Source of the DNA: Actinomycetota bacterium
Lineage (GTDB): Bacteria > Actinomycetota > Thermoleophilia > Gaiellales > Gaiellaceae
Length of the DNA: 64,000 nt
Reading direction: 5' to 3'
NCBI GenBank assembly: GCA_003132665.1
Contig: PKYN01000002.1
Location: forward strand, 62,001-126,000
In this document: positions 24,259 through 32,124 of the stretch, piece after piece
Layout: each line of letters begins with the position of its first letter
Position numbering within the stretch: position 1 is the stretch's first letter
The notes under the pieces: model-generated
Told to the model about the DNA's origin: nothing
The model's input: only the letters and a program-made list of their open reading frames with translations
Database searches by the model: none
Program-made: the position numbers and the translations under genes

Positions 24259-25143
24259 ATGGAACAAGAGGTCGAAGGCTTTCTCGCGCTGCTCGCGGCG
24301 CGCCGCTCGCAGCGGACGGTCGAGGCCTATTGCCGCGACCTCGACGATGCGGCTCGCGTGCTGGAAAAGCCGCTGAACGGCGCATCGACCGACGACCTCG
24401 AGCGCTATCTGGCCGAGCTTCGCTCGCGCGGGCTGGCGGCGGCCACGGTCGCGCGCCGGCTGGCAGCGCTCCGCTCCTTCTACCGTCACCTCGTCTTGAT
24501 CGGCGCGCGCGGCGACAATCCCGCGGCCGAGCTACGACCGCCGCGGCGGCAGCGAAAACTTCCCCACCCCCTCTCTCCGGCCGAGGCCGAGCGACTGATC
24601 GAGGCGGCGAACGGCGTCGCTCCGCGCGACTTACGCGACCGGGCGCTCGTCGAGCTGCTCTACGGCGCCGGCCTGCGCGTGAGCGAGGCGGTCGGGCTGG
24701 AGCGGGCCGGCGTCGACCTCGAGAACCGGATCGTGCGCTGCCTGGGCAAGGGCGACAAGGAGCGAATCGTGCCGATCGGGCGCCAGGCCGCCGCGGCGCT
24801 GACGCGCTACCAGGCGCGCGGACGTCCCTATCTGGAGCGCCGTCCTCGCCCCGAGCTGTTCCTGAACGCGCGCGGCGGCGGGCTGACCCGGGCCGGCGCC
24901 TTCCTCATCCTGCGCCGTCTAGCCGCAGTCGCCGGGCTGGAGCCCGAGCGCATCCACCCGCATCTGCTGCGCCACTCCTTTGCCACCCACCTGCTCGAGG
25001 GCGGCGCCGACCTACGTAGCGTCCAGGAGATGCTCGGGCACGCCGACCTCTCGACCACGGAACTCTACACCCACGTCTCCGATAAGCGCCGGCGCGAGAC
25101 CTACTTCAGCGCCCACCCGCACGCCAGAACCAGGTCGCGTTAG
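24259..25143 (+). CDS. xerD: Tyrosine recombinase XerD-like
   Basis: Partner of the XerC-like protein encoded 96 bp upstream. At 294 aa it is full length: core-binding domain (VEGFLALLAARRSQRTVEAYCRDL), GLRVSEAVGLE (Arg), GKGDKERIVP (Lys), [35 protein letters not shown] (Tyr nucleophile). All catalytic residues are present. xerC and xerD being adjacent is less common than separate loci. No dif site was recognised in the window. Confidence 0.93.
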   Translation: MEQEVEGFLALLAARRSQRTVEAYCRDLDDAARVLEKPLNGASTDDLERYLAELRSRGLAAATVARRLAALRSFYRHLVLIGARGDNPAAELRPPRRQRKLPHPLSPAEAERLIEAANGVAPRDLRDRALVELLYGAGLRVSEAVGLERAGVDLENRIVRCLGKGDKERIVPIGRQAAAALTRYQARGRPYLERRPRPELFLNARGGGLTRAGAFLILRRLAAVAGLEPERIHPHLLRHSFATHLLEGGADLRSVQEMLGHADLSTTELYTHVSDKRRRETYFSAHPHARTRSR

Positions 25144-25146
25144 AAC

Positions 25147-25683
25147 CTAGCGTTTCGGTGGGCGCGCGCTGGCCTTGCGCTTGAGCGCGCCGACGACGCT
25201 CTTTGCCGTCGCGCGCATGCTCTCGTCCAGGGCTTCGTCCTCGGCCATGCCGGCCAGCATGCCGAGCGTGTCCGATTGCGGCGAGCCGTTACGCAGGCAG
25301 ACGACCGCCAGCCGCCGCACCGCGCCGTTGTCGTCGCGGCTGGCCAGATTGTGCAGGTCGGAGCGAACGGAGTTGACGGCGCCCGGGTGGCCGCGCGAGA
25401 GCAGCTCCAGCGACACCAGCGCCGAGCCGCGACAGCCCGGGCTCGCGTCGTCGAAGCCTCTCTTCAGCAGCTCCAGCTTCTGGCGAAAGCGAAATTGCCC
25501 GATCGCCTTGTAGGCGACGGCCCGCTCGCGGAAATCCTCGCTGCGCGCCGCGCCCTCCAGCTCGTCGTCCCATTTGCTGCGCATCTGGGCCAGCTCGCGC
25601 TGGGCGCCGCGCAGGGCCAGTTGATCGGCCTCGGCTGCCGCGTCGGCGAGGGTAGTCGGTTGTTCTTTGCCTTGCTCGCTCAT
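25147..25683 (-). CDS. Helical-repeat (HEAT-like) protein cotranscribed with citrate synthase
   Basis: A 178-aa acidic then basic protein. After a Glu/Gln-rich N-terminus, short repeated helical units (RAVAYKAIGQFRFRQKLELL, CRGSALVSLELLSRGHP, AVRRLAVVCLRN) resemble HEAT/armadillo repeats. The C-terminus is KRKASARPPKR. No catalytic motif and no known function. Its ATG overlaps the citrate synthase stop (ATGA), so the two are translationally coupled. Confidence 0.78.
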   Translation of the reverse strand: MSEQGKEQPTTLADAAAEADQLALRGAQRELAQMRSKWDDELEGAARSEDFRERAVAYKAIGQFRFRQKLELLKRGFDDASPGCRGSALVSLELLSRGHPGAVNSVRSDLHNLASRDDNGAVRRLAVVCLRNGSPQSDTLGMLAGMAEDEALDESMRATAKSVVGALKRKASARPPKR

Positions 25684-26810
25684 GCTCGCTCCTGGCTGAC
25701 CGGAAGCTCCCGCGCCGGCGGCCCTGTGTAGTTGATGGTAGGCCGGATGATCCGGTTGTCGAGGTGCTGCTCGATCACGTGCGCCGACCAGCCGACGACG
25801 CGGTTTGCCGCGAACAGAGCAGTGAGTAGGTCGATCGGGAAACCCAGGTAATAGAGCACCGAGGCCGAGTAGAGGTCGACGTTCGGCACCAGCCCCTTGC
25901 GCTCGAAGACGCGGCGCTCCATACGCTCGGTCATCGCGAACCAGTTCGGCTCGTTCGGGTTGGCGCGGTCGAAGGCCTTGCGCCCGATCTCCTTGAGGAT
26001 GATCGCGCGCGGATCGGTGACCTTGTAGATGGCGTGCCCGAAGCCCGGGATCTTCCTGCCCCGGTCGAGCATGTCGTCCACCCAGGCGTCGACCTTCTCC
26101 TCCGAGCCGATTCGCTTCAGCGTCGCCATCACCCACTCGTTGGCGCCTCCGTGCAGCGGGCCCTTGAGCGCGGCGATCGCGCCGACGATGGCCGAGTGCA
26201 TGTCGGTGCAGGTGGCGGCGATCACGCGCGCCGCGAAGGTCGAGGCGTTCATCTCGTGATCGGCATGCATGATCGAGACGCTGTCGAGCACCTTCGCATC
26301 CTCTTCGCTGGGCAGCTCGCCGCGCAGCATCCAGAGGAAGTTGGCGGCGTAGTCCAGCTCGGGATCGGGATAGACCGGCTCGAGACCGTAGTAGCGACGC
26401 CGGTAGCGCGCCATTACGGTCGGTACTTGAGAGATCAAGCGGGTGGCCTTGCGCAGGTTGGCGTCGTACTCGTTCGAGGCCTTGTCGGGATCGGAGAAGG
26501 AGAGCGCCGAGCACATCGAGCGCATCGCTTCCATCGGCCGCGCGTAGTGCGCCGAGTCGTCCACAACCGCCTCGACCTCGGTCGGAATCGTGCGCGCAAT
26601 GAGCAGCTCTTCCTTGAAGGAGGCGAGCTCTTCGGGGTTTGGCAGGTCGCCGCGGAGGAGCAGGTAGCAAACCTCCTCGAAGCAACAGTTCTCGACCAGC
26701 TCGCCGACGTCGTAGCCGCGATAGCGCAGAATTCCGCGCTCGCCGTCGATCGAGGTGATCCCCGAATCCACCGCTACAACTCCCCGTAGACCTTTGTCGT
26801 TCTCGGACAT
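25680..26810 (-). CDS. gltA: Citrate synthase
   Basis: Condenses oxaloacetate and acetyl-CoA, the entry of the TCA cycle. Active-site motifs are HADHEMNAST, GPLHGGANEWVM and PGFGHAIYK (catalytic histidines), with VDLYSASVLYYLG near the catalytic Asp and a final Arg-containing helix. At 376 aa it is the short, Gram-positive/archaeal type II-like form rather than the long NADH-sensitive E. coli form. The chosen ATG at 26810 has GGAGG six bases upstream; the longer open frame is not GltA-like. 2-methylcitrate synthase activity cannot be excluded by sequence alone. Confidence 0.94.
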   Translation of the reverse strand: MSENDKGLRGVVAVDSGITSIDGERGILRYRGYDVGELVENCCFEEVCYLLLRGDLPNPEELASFKEELLIARTIPTEVEAVVDDSAHYARPMEAMRSMCSALSFSDPDKASNEYDANLRKATRLISQVPTVMARYRRRYYGLEPVYPDPELDYAANFLWMLRGELPSEEDAKVLDSVSIMHADHEMNASTFAARVIAATCTDMHSAIVGAIAALKGPLHGGANEWVMATLKRIGSEEKVDAWVDDMLDRGRKIPGFGHAIYKVTDPRAIILKEIGRKAFDRANPNEPNWFAMTERMERRVFERKGLVPNVDLYSASVLYYLGFPIDLLTALFAANRVVGWSAHVIEQHLDNRIIRPTINYTGPPARELPVSQERA

Positions 26811-26887
26811 GAACCTCCACTGTACCCAACGAGCCGCGTCGGGACATGGCAAACACGGCCTAATCGCCACGCGCGAGGCCGTCTTTT

Positions 26888-27946
26888 TCAGGCCCGCGCC
26901 GCGACCCGCAGGACGAAGGCGGCGGCCCGGTAGTAACCGCTGAACAGGGCCAAGATCGCACGCCCGCGCACCAGTCCGCTGAGCAGCGGGGTGTCGATTC
27001 TCGGTTCCAGCAGGCGCAAGCACTCATATGCGCTCGTGACGCGCTGCCTGGAGACGGCGCGCCGCTGCCTCGTGATCCGCGGCAGCATGCGCACAAACGA
27101 GGCGACCGCGCGGATCCTGATCAGCAGCCTGCCCTGGAAGACGCTCACCAGCCAGAGCCCCAGCTCGACCGCGACCTCGAGCGGCGTAAGCACGATCAGC
27201 AGGGAAAGAGGCCAGGTGCGCAGGATGAAGACGTATCTGTTGCGCTCGAGGTAGAACCACTTCTGCCGGCTCTTGTCGAACTCGTAGTCGTGGGTGATGC
27301 GCGCGCCGGGCACGATGCCCAGCTCGAGGCCGATCGACCTGAGCCGGAACGAAAAGTCCGTGTCCTCGTAGTAGAGGAAGTAGTCGGGCGCGAAGCCGCC
27401 GAGGCGCTTCCAGGCCTGCACGCGGACGACCATGGCGGCGCCCGAGAGCGCGACCGGAGCGGACTCGGCGCGGTAGTCGCTCGGCGCCTCGCCGTAGCCC
27501 GCGCACCACGAAAGGCCGGACAGATGGATGGTGTTCCCGGCTGCGTTGATCCTTCCGTCGGGCAACAGCAGCAGGCCCGACCAGGCCGCCCACTCCGCCT
27601 TCCCGCCCTCGCGCAGACGCGCAATCGAGCCCGGCTCGGGCGAGCTGTCGGGATTCAGGAAGAGCAGGAGCTCGACCTCGTCTTCGATCGCCGCGGCGCC
27701 CTGGTTGCAGCCGGCGCCGAAGCCCACGTTCTGCGAGCGGATGACCAGATCGACGGCGGCGCTCTTCTCGGCCAGCGCGGCGCAGGCGTGCGCGGGGTGG
27801 TTGTCCACCAGCGCGATCCTGTCGCCGGGACGCTTTTCCTCGCCCAGCGCCTGAAGAAGCCGCTCGATCGAGCCGGCGTTGTCGTAGGCCACGAGGACGA
27901 TGCCCAGGCGATCGCCGATTGGGGCGGCATCGGGCGCAGCCTGCAT
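26888..27946 (-). CDS. Glycosyltransferase family 2 protein
   Basis: GT-A fold transferase. Motifs: GIVLVAYDNAGSIERLLQAL (nucleotide-binding start), SQNVGFGAGCNQGA and LLFLNPDSSPEPGS (DxD-like), ALSGAAMVVR, and FLYYEDTDFSFRLR, which is typical of rhamnosyltransferase-like GT2 proteins. A hydrophobic helix (about 230-255) and a basic C-terminus suggest membrane attachment. The acceptor is unknown, likely a cell-surface polysaccharide. It stands alone, divergent from queF. Confidence 0.9.
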   Translation of the reverse strand: MQAAPDAAPIGDRLGIVLVAYDNAGSIERLLQALGEEKRPGDRIALVDNHPAHACAALAEKSAAVDLVIRSQNVGFGAGCNQGAAAIEDEVELLLFLNPDSSPEPGSIARLREGGKAEWAAWSGLLLLPDGRINAAGNTIHLSGLSWCAGYGEAPSDYRAESAPVALSGAAMVVRVQAWKRLGGFAPDYFLYYEDTDFSFRLRSIGLELGIVPGARITHDYEFDKSRQKWFYLERNRYVFILRTWPLSLLIVLTPLEVAVELGLWLVSVFQGRLLIRIRAVASFVRMLPRITRQRRAVSRQRVTSAYECLRLLEPRIDTPLLSGLVRGRAILALFSGYYRAAAFVLRVAARA

Positions 27947-28024
27947 CAGCCGGCAACCGTTCCGTCAGCGCTGTGCCTCATCCGTCGCAACGACCTGGAG
28001 CATACTTCGCATGTCGAGTAAGCC

Positions 28025-28378
28025 ATGACGATCGAGACGTTGAAAAACACCCAGCCCGAGCGCCCGCTCGAGATCGAGCTCGAGGCGTTGGAGTTCACCT
28101 CGCTTTGCCCGCTTACCGGCGCGCCGGATTTCGGTCGTCTGATCATCCGCTACGTCCCGGGCGAAGCGCTGCTCGAGCTGAAGTCGCTGCGCGACTACCT
28201 GACCTCGTTCAGACAACAGAAGATCCTCCAGGAGGAGGTCGTGGGCGCCGTGCTCGACGAGATCGTGGGCGCCGCCGCCCCACGCTTCGCCGAGGTCGAG
28301 GGCTTCTTCAACGTCCGCGGCGGGCTGACCACGCGCGCCCGCGCCCGTTTTGGAGAGAATCCATTCGGCGATGCTTGA
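28025..28378 (+). CDS. queF: NADPH-dependent 7-cyano-7-deazaguanine (preQ0) reductase
   Basis: Reduces preQ0 to preQ1 for queuosine in tRNA. The 117-aa unimodular (YkvM-like) form shows FTSLCPLTGAPDFG with the thioimide-forming Cys and the following Asp, and the NADPH motif ELKSLRDYLTSFR. The substrate Glu lies in the VEGFFNVRGG region. No queC/D/E genes and no preQ1 riboswitch were seen here. The stop overlaps the SDR gene by 8 bp. Confidence 0.94.
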   Translation: MTIETLKNTQPERPLEIELEALEFTSLCPLTGAPDFGRLIIRYVPGEALLELKSLRDYLTSFRQQKILQEEVVGAVLDEIVGAAAPRFAEVEGFFNVRGGLTTRARARFGENPFGDA

Positions 28379-29117
28379 GATAGATCTGCGCAACAGGACG
28401 GCAATCGTCTGCGGGGCCTCGTCGGGGATGGGGCTGGCCATCGCGGAGGCGCTGGACAAGGCGGGCGCGAACGTCAGCATGTTCGCCCGCCGCAGGAAGC
28501 TGCTGGAACGCGAGGCCGATCGCATCGGCGCGCTGGCCGTGCAGGGCGATCTGACTAGCCCTCGCGATCTGAGCAACCTGGTCGAGCGCACCGTGAGCAC
28601 GTTCGGCGGCATCGACATCCTGGTCAACAACGGCGGCGGTCCTCCGGCCGGATCGGCGCTCGCGATCGACGACGAGGCGCTCGAGGAGGCGCTGACGCTG
28701 CTCCTCTTCTCCGCCGTCCGGCTGACGAACCTCTGCCTGCCCCACCTTCGGCGTAGCAAGGCGGGCAGGATCATCAACATCACCTCCTCCGCCGTGCGCG
28801 AGCCGATCGACAACCTCGCCCTCTCGAACGCCGTCCGTCCCGGGCTGGTCGGCTGGGCCAAGACGCTCGCGCGCGAGCTGGGCCCCGAGGCGATCACGGT
28901 CAACTCGATCGCGCCCGGCCGCATCGCCACCGAGCGCCTGGAACAGCTCTACGAGACACGCTCCTCCGACGCCGACCTGGCGCAGATCGCGCTCGGTCGC
29001 TTCGGCGACCCGAAGGAGATCGCCGCCGTGGTTGCCTTCCTCGCCTCCGACGCCGCTAGCTATGTCACGGGCACGTTGATCCCGGTCGACGGCGGCGCCA
29101 CTCGCGGACTGCTCTAA
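28371..29117 (+). CDS. SDR family oxidoreductase
   Basis: A 248-aa classical-length Rossmann protein: VCGASSGMGLAIAEAL (cofactor glycine motif), ILVNNGGGPPAG, INITSSAVREP, and a C-terminal FLASDAASYVTGTLIPVDGG. Where the catalytic Tyr-x3-Lys is expected it has NLALSNAVRPG, the known variant of an FabG-like SDR subgroup, so it is not a broken gene. The substrate is unknown. ATG at 28371 lies inside the queF end, so the two are coupled; a shared function with queuosine synthesis is not implied. Confidence 0.9.
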   Translation: MLEIDLRNRTAIVCGASSGMGLAIAEALDKAGANVSMFARRRKLLEREADRIGALAVQGDLTSPRDLSNLVERTVSTFGGIDILVNNGGGPPAGSALAIDDEALEEALTLLLFSAVRLTNLCLPHLRRSKAGRIINITSSAVREPIDNLALSNAVRPGLVGWAKTLARELGPEAITVNSIAPGRIATERLEQLYETRSSDADLAQIALGRFGDPKEIAAVVAFLASDAASYVTGTLIPVDGGATRGLL

Positions 29118-29171
29118 CCGGCGCACCCAACCGCTCCGGTAGGGCCAAGCGGCGCCTGTATCCTCGTCCCG

Positions 29172-30191
29172 ATGAAACTTCGCATGCTCGTAAAGGCGCT
29201 CGCGACGGCCGCCGGAGCGCTCCTTGTCGGCCTAGTCGGCCTGCTCGTCTACGCGCAGTTCACCTACTCGAAGTCCTACCTGCTGCTGCCCGACACGCCG
29301 CACGCCCTCGCGCCGCTGGTCAAGGTGCAGCAGACGCACAAGGGCGACAAGGGCAGCCTCTACTTCGTGGACGTGATCGAGCGACGGGCGACCCTGGCCG
29401 AGCGATATCTGCCCTTCCTGCGCCGCGACGGGACACTCGTCTCGCAGCAGCAGATCGGGCCGAGCAACATCACCGACAAGGAGCGCACGCGCATCGACGC
29501 GGCCGCAATGGCGCTCTCGCAGAAGATCGCCAAGGCGGTTGCCCTGCGCGAGCTCGGCTACAAGGTCGTCACTCACCCGCAAGGCGCGCTGGTGGAGCAG
29601 ACAGCGCCGGGCACGTCCGCCGCGAGCAAGCTGCTGCAGGGCGACGTGATCACCGCCGTCGACGGCCAGGCGACGACGAAGTTCGACCGGCTGCGCGCTC
29701 GCGTCACGCAGCACCGCCCCGGCGAGCGCGTTCGCATCACCTTCGTTCGCGCCGGCCGTACGCACACCGTGACGCTGCGCACCTTCACTTCGCCGCAGCG
29801 CCCGCACGAGGCGGTGATCGGGGTCATCATCACGCAGGCCGTGAGCATCAAGCTGCCGATCAAAGTAGCGATCGATACCGGCAACGTCGGCGGGCCCTCT
29901 GCCGGGCTGGCCTTCGCGCTCGAGCTGACCGACAAGCTGGGCCGCGACATCGACCGCGGCTTCCGAGTCGCGGCGACCGGCGAGCTGTTCTTGAACGGCA
30001 GCGTCGAGCAGATCGGAGGCGTCAAGCAGAAGGTCATCGGCGCTCGACAAGCCGGAATCCAGATCATGCTCGTCCCCGCTGGGGATAACGCGAACGAGGC
30101 CAAGCGCTATGCAGGCACTATGACGATCATTCCGGTAACAAGTTTTCAACAGGCGTTGCATGCCCTGGCAACAGCCGAGCAAAAACGCTAA
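29172..30191 (+). CDS. Membrane-anchored PDZ and Lon-type protease (YlbL-like)
   Basis: One N-terminal transmembrane helix (about 10-28), a PDZ domain (about 128-205; GALVEQTAPGTSA, LQGDVITAVDGQ), then a Lon proteolytic domain. The catalytic Ser243 is in GNVGGPSAGLAFALE and the Lys in IGGVKQK (Lys285). The layout and 339-aa length match actinobacterial and Firmicutes YlbL proteins, which act at the outer face of the membrane. A strong terminator follows 30 bp after the stop. Confidence 0.93.
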   Translation: MKLRMLVKALATAAGALLVGLVGLLVYAQFTYSKSYLLLPDTPHALAPLVKVQQTHKGDKGSLYFVDVIERRATLAERYLPFLRRDGTLVSQQQIGPSNITDKERTRIDAAAMALSQKIAKAVALRELGYKVVTHPQGALVEQTAPGTSAASKLLQGDVITAVDGQATTKFDRLRARVTQHRPGERVRITFVRAGRTHTVTLRTFTSPQRPHEAVIGVIITQAVSIKLPIKVAIDTGNVGGPSAGLAFALELTDKLGRDIDRGFRVAATGELFLNGSVEQIGGVKQKVIGARQAGIQIMLVPAGDNANEAKRYAGTMTIIPVTSFQQALHALATAEQKR

Positions 30192-30220
30192 TCGCCGTTC
30201 CAATTGACAATATCGAATCG

Positions 30221-30242
30221 GCCGCAAATTGCGGCTTTTTTA
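30221..30242 (+). terminator. Rho-independent terminator after the PDZ-Lon gene
   Basis: GCCGCAA/TTGCGGC stem (30221-30235) followed by CTTTTTT. It is among the clearest intrinsic terminators in the window. Confidence 0.85.
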
Positions 30243-30327
30243 ACTCTCTCACCCCTTGTCTATCGTGGACCAGCCCTTATCATCCAGCCTTGTAACCGGG
30301 TCGCCGCAGCTAGAGCAAAAGAGGGGC

Positions 30328-30519
30328 ATGAGCAATAACATCGATGTAACTTGCAGTAATTGCTATTTCCATGGGGCGGGACTCTGTGCGCTTCGGTGCG
30401 AAGAGGCGTGCCCAACCTTCAGGTACAGCATCCAGGCCACGCAGATGCCCCCTCGTCCGTCGTCGCATCGCGCTGCCCATCCGCTGGCCGAGCTGGCGCA
30501 CGAGCACGCCGTCGCCTAG
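30328..30519 (+). CDS. Small cysteine-rich protein, possible zinc ribbon
   Basis: A 63-aa protein starting at ATG 30328 with AGAGGGG upstream at good spacing. The N-terminal half holds six cysteines in CSNCYFHGAGLCALRCEEAC, a likely metal-binding knuckle; the C-terminal half is His/Ala/Pro-rich. No transmembrane segment. I do not recognise the family. The preceding terminator gives it its own transcription unit. Codon use in the N-terminal half is convincing, the tail less so. Confidence 0.6.
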   Translation: MSNNIDVTCSNCYFHGAGLCALRCEEACPTFRYSIQATQMPPRPSSHRAAHPLAELAHEHAVA

Positions 30520-30634
30520 GGCGAGTCTCGGCAGGATGCGCGCTCGAAGCGACCGCGCTATGGATGATCGAGCGCAGCGCAGGCCGCTGTCTGTGCGCTT
30601 TGTTCCGGGGCGGACAAGCGATTAGACTCTCTCC

Positions 30635-30967
30635 ATGGACGAGAACGAGCCCAAGCAAGAGCAAGCGCCGACCGGCGAGAGCGGCGATGCGAAGACTCCC
30701 GACAACGAGCCCGACGAGGCCTGGCAGCTTCAGCTCTGGTCGAAGCTGATCCTCCTCGTCGTCGTGGTCGGCTACGGCATCGCGCTCGTCGTCGCCAACA
30801 GTTCAAAGGTCAAGATCTCGTTTCTGTTCGCGTCGATCCACGTCTCCAAGATCTGGCTGATCCTGCTCTGCTTCGTGCTCGGGCTGCTGAGCGGTGTGCT
30901 GCTCTCGCAGATGTACCGGCATCGCGCGCTCAAGCGCGCCGAGCTCGAGCGGCAGGCCGAGCTCTAG
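30635..30967 (+). CDS. LapA family (DUF1049) membrane protein
   Basis: 110 aa: an acidic disordered N-terminus (1-35), two transmembrane helices (about 40-60 and 72-95), and a short basic cytoplasmic helix. The pattern SKVKISFLFASIHVSKIWLIL between the helices is the LapA signature, where small proteins help assemble lipopolysaccharide in E. coli; in actinobacteria the role is unknown. Confidence 0.88.
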   Translation: MDENEPKQEQAPTGESGDAKTPDNEPDEAWQLQLWSKLILLVVVVGYGIALVVANSSKVKISFLFASIHVSKIWLILLCFVLGLLSGVLLSQMYRHRALKRAELERQAEL

Positions 30968-30979
30968 CGCCCCGCGAGA

Positions 30980-32083
30980 TCAGCTCTTCATGTCCCTGGC
31001 CAGCTCGGCCAGGATGGCGATCCCGCGCTCGATCTCCTCGGGCGAGGGGAAGCTGTAGGCGAGCCGGAGCGAGCCAGCACCGCGTCCGTCCGGGTAGAAG
31101 TCGGTGCCCTTGCAGTAGCTGACCCCGGCCTCGGTCGCCCGTGTCAGCAGCTCGCCCGCGTCGATTCCTTCGGGCAGGTTGAGCCAGTTGAAGTAGCCGC
31201 CCTCGGGACGGCTCCAGCTCGCGCTGTCGCCGAAGTGGCGCTCGAGCGCGGTCAGCATCGCGTCGCGGCGGGTGCGGAGAAGGTTGTTCATGCGCTCGAG
31301 GTTCGGCTCGAAGTGGCCGCGACGGGCGAACTCGTAGACGGTCGCCGCGGGCAGGTTCGAGGGCGAGATGGTGGTCGAGGAGGCGATCAGCTCGAGCGGC
31401 TTGAGCAGCGGCTTGGGCAGGATCAGGTAGCCGACGCGCAGCCCCGGTGAGATGGTCTTCGAGAACGAGGAGGTATGGGCGATCTGACCGGCGATCGAGC
31501 CCTCGATCTCGAACATGGTCGGCGGCGCGGTGCCCTCGTAGCGAACGAAGCCGTAGGGATCGTCCTCGAGCACCAGCAGGTCGTACTCGTGCGCCAGCTC
31601 GACGATGCGCTTACGGCGCTCGACCGAGAGCGTGCGCCCGCTCGGATTCTGGAAGGTGGGGATCGTGTAGAGGAAGGCCGGCTTGGGCCCGCGCTTCAGC
31701 TCGCGCTCGAGCGCCTCGGGATCGAGCCCCTCGTCGTCCATCGCGACCGTGCTCACCTCGACACCGTGATTGCGCAGAATCAAGAGCGGACGGTCGTAGC
31801 TCGGCGCCTCGACCAGCACGCGGCCGCCGACGCCGCTCCAGAAGAACTGCTGGGCCAGGTAGACGAAGCCCTGCAGCGAGCCGTTGGTGAGCAGGATCTG
31901 ACCCGGATCGATCGAGTAACGCTCGCCCAGCCACTCCCTCAGCGGTGCGTAACCGAGCCCGGTGCCGTACGAGAGAACGCTGGTTCCGTCGCGCTCGATC
32001 GCGCCCTTGGCGCAGTCGGCCAGGAGCTCGACGGCAAGGCATTCAGGCGCCGGAGCGCCGCGAGCGAAGGAGATCATCCCCAT
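30980..32083 (-). CDS. PLP-dependent aminotransferase, class I/II (2-aminoadipate/valine-type)
   Basis: Fold-type I aminotransferase of about 367 aa. It shows SYGTGLGYAPLREWL, NGSLQGFVYLAQ, FLYTIPTFQNPSGRT, the cofactor Asp-Tyr region LEDDPYGFVRYEG, and the PLP Lys in SSFSKTISPGLRVGY. This is the MocR/2-aminoadipate aminotransferase subgroup but without the N-terminal GntR helix-turn-helix. The start may be ATG at 32083 or 32077. It is divergent from bioA across only 40 bp; a link with biotin synthesis is possible but not shown. Confidence 0.9.
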   Translation of the reverse strand: MGMISFARGAPAPECLAVELLADCAKGAIERDGTSVLSYGTGLGYAPLREWLGERYSIDPGQILLTNGSLQGFVYLAQQFFWSGVGGRVLVEAPSYDRPLLILRNHGVEVSTVAMDDEGLDPEALERELKRGPKPAFLYTIPTFQNPSGRTLSVERRKRIVELAHEYDLLVLEDDPYGFVRYEGTAPPTMFEIEGSIAGQIAHTSSFSKTISPGLRVGYLILPKPLLKPLELIASSTTISPSNLPAATVYEFARRGHFEPNLERMNNLLRTRRDAMLTALERHFGDSASWSRPEGGYFNWLNLPEGIDAGELLTRATEAGVSYCKGTDFYPDGRGAGSLRLAYSFPSPEEIERGIAILAELARDMKS

Positions 32084-32095
32084 GGAGCCGCAGCC

Positions 32096-32124
32096 TACCG
32101 AAGCGCGTCGATACGCTGCCGGTA
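32096..32124. promoter_or_regulatory. Dyad in the bioA/aminotransferase divergent promoter
   Basis: TACCG-a-AGCG and CGCT-gc-CGGTA form an interrupted inverted repeat with nine paired positions. It ends at the bioA start codon and lies between the two divergent genes. It resembles neither the BioR nor the BirA/BioQ site as I know them. Candidate operator. Confidence 0.35.

Noticed and set aside
28371..29117. SDR as a pseudogene for lack of Tyr-x3-Lys
   Set aside because: The NLALSNAVRxG variant belongs to a known SDR subgroup; the rest of the fold is intact.
30980..32083. MocR transcriptional regulator
   Set aside because: The sequence similarity is only to the aminotransferase half; there is no N-terminal GntR domain.
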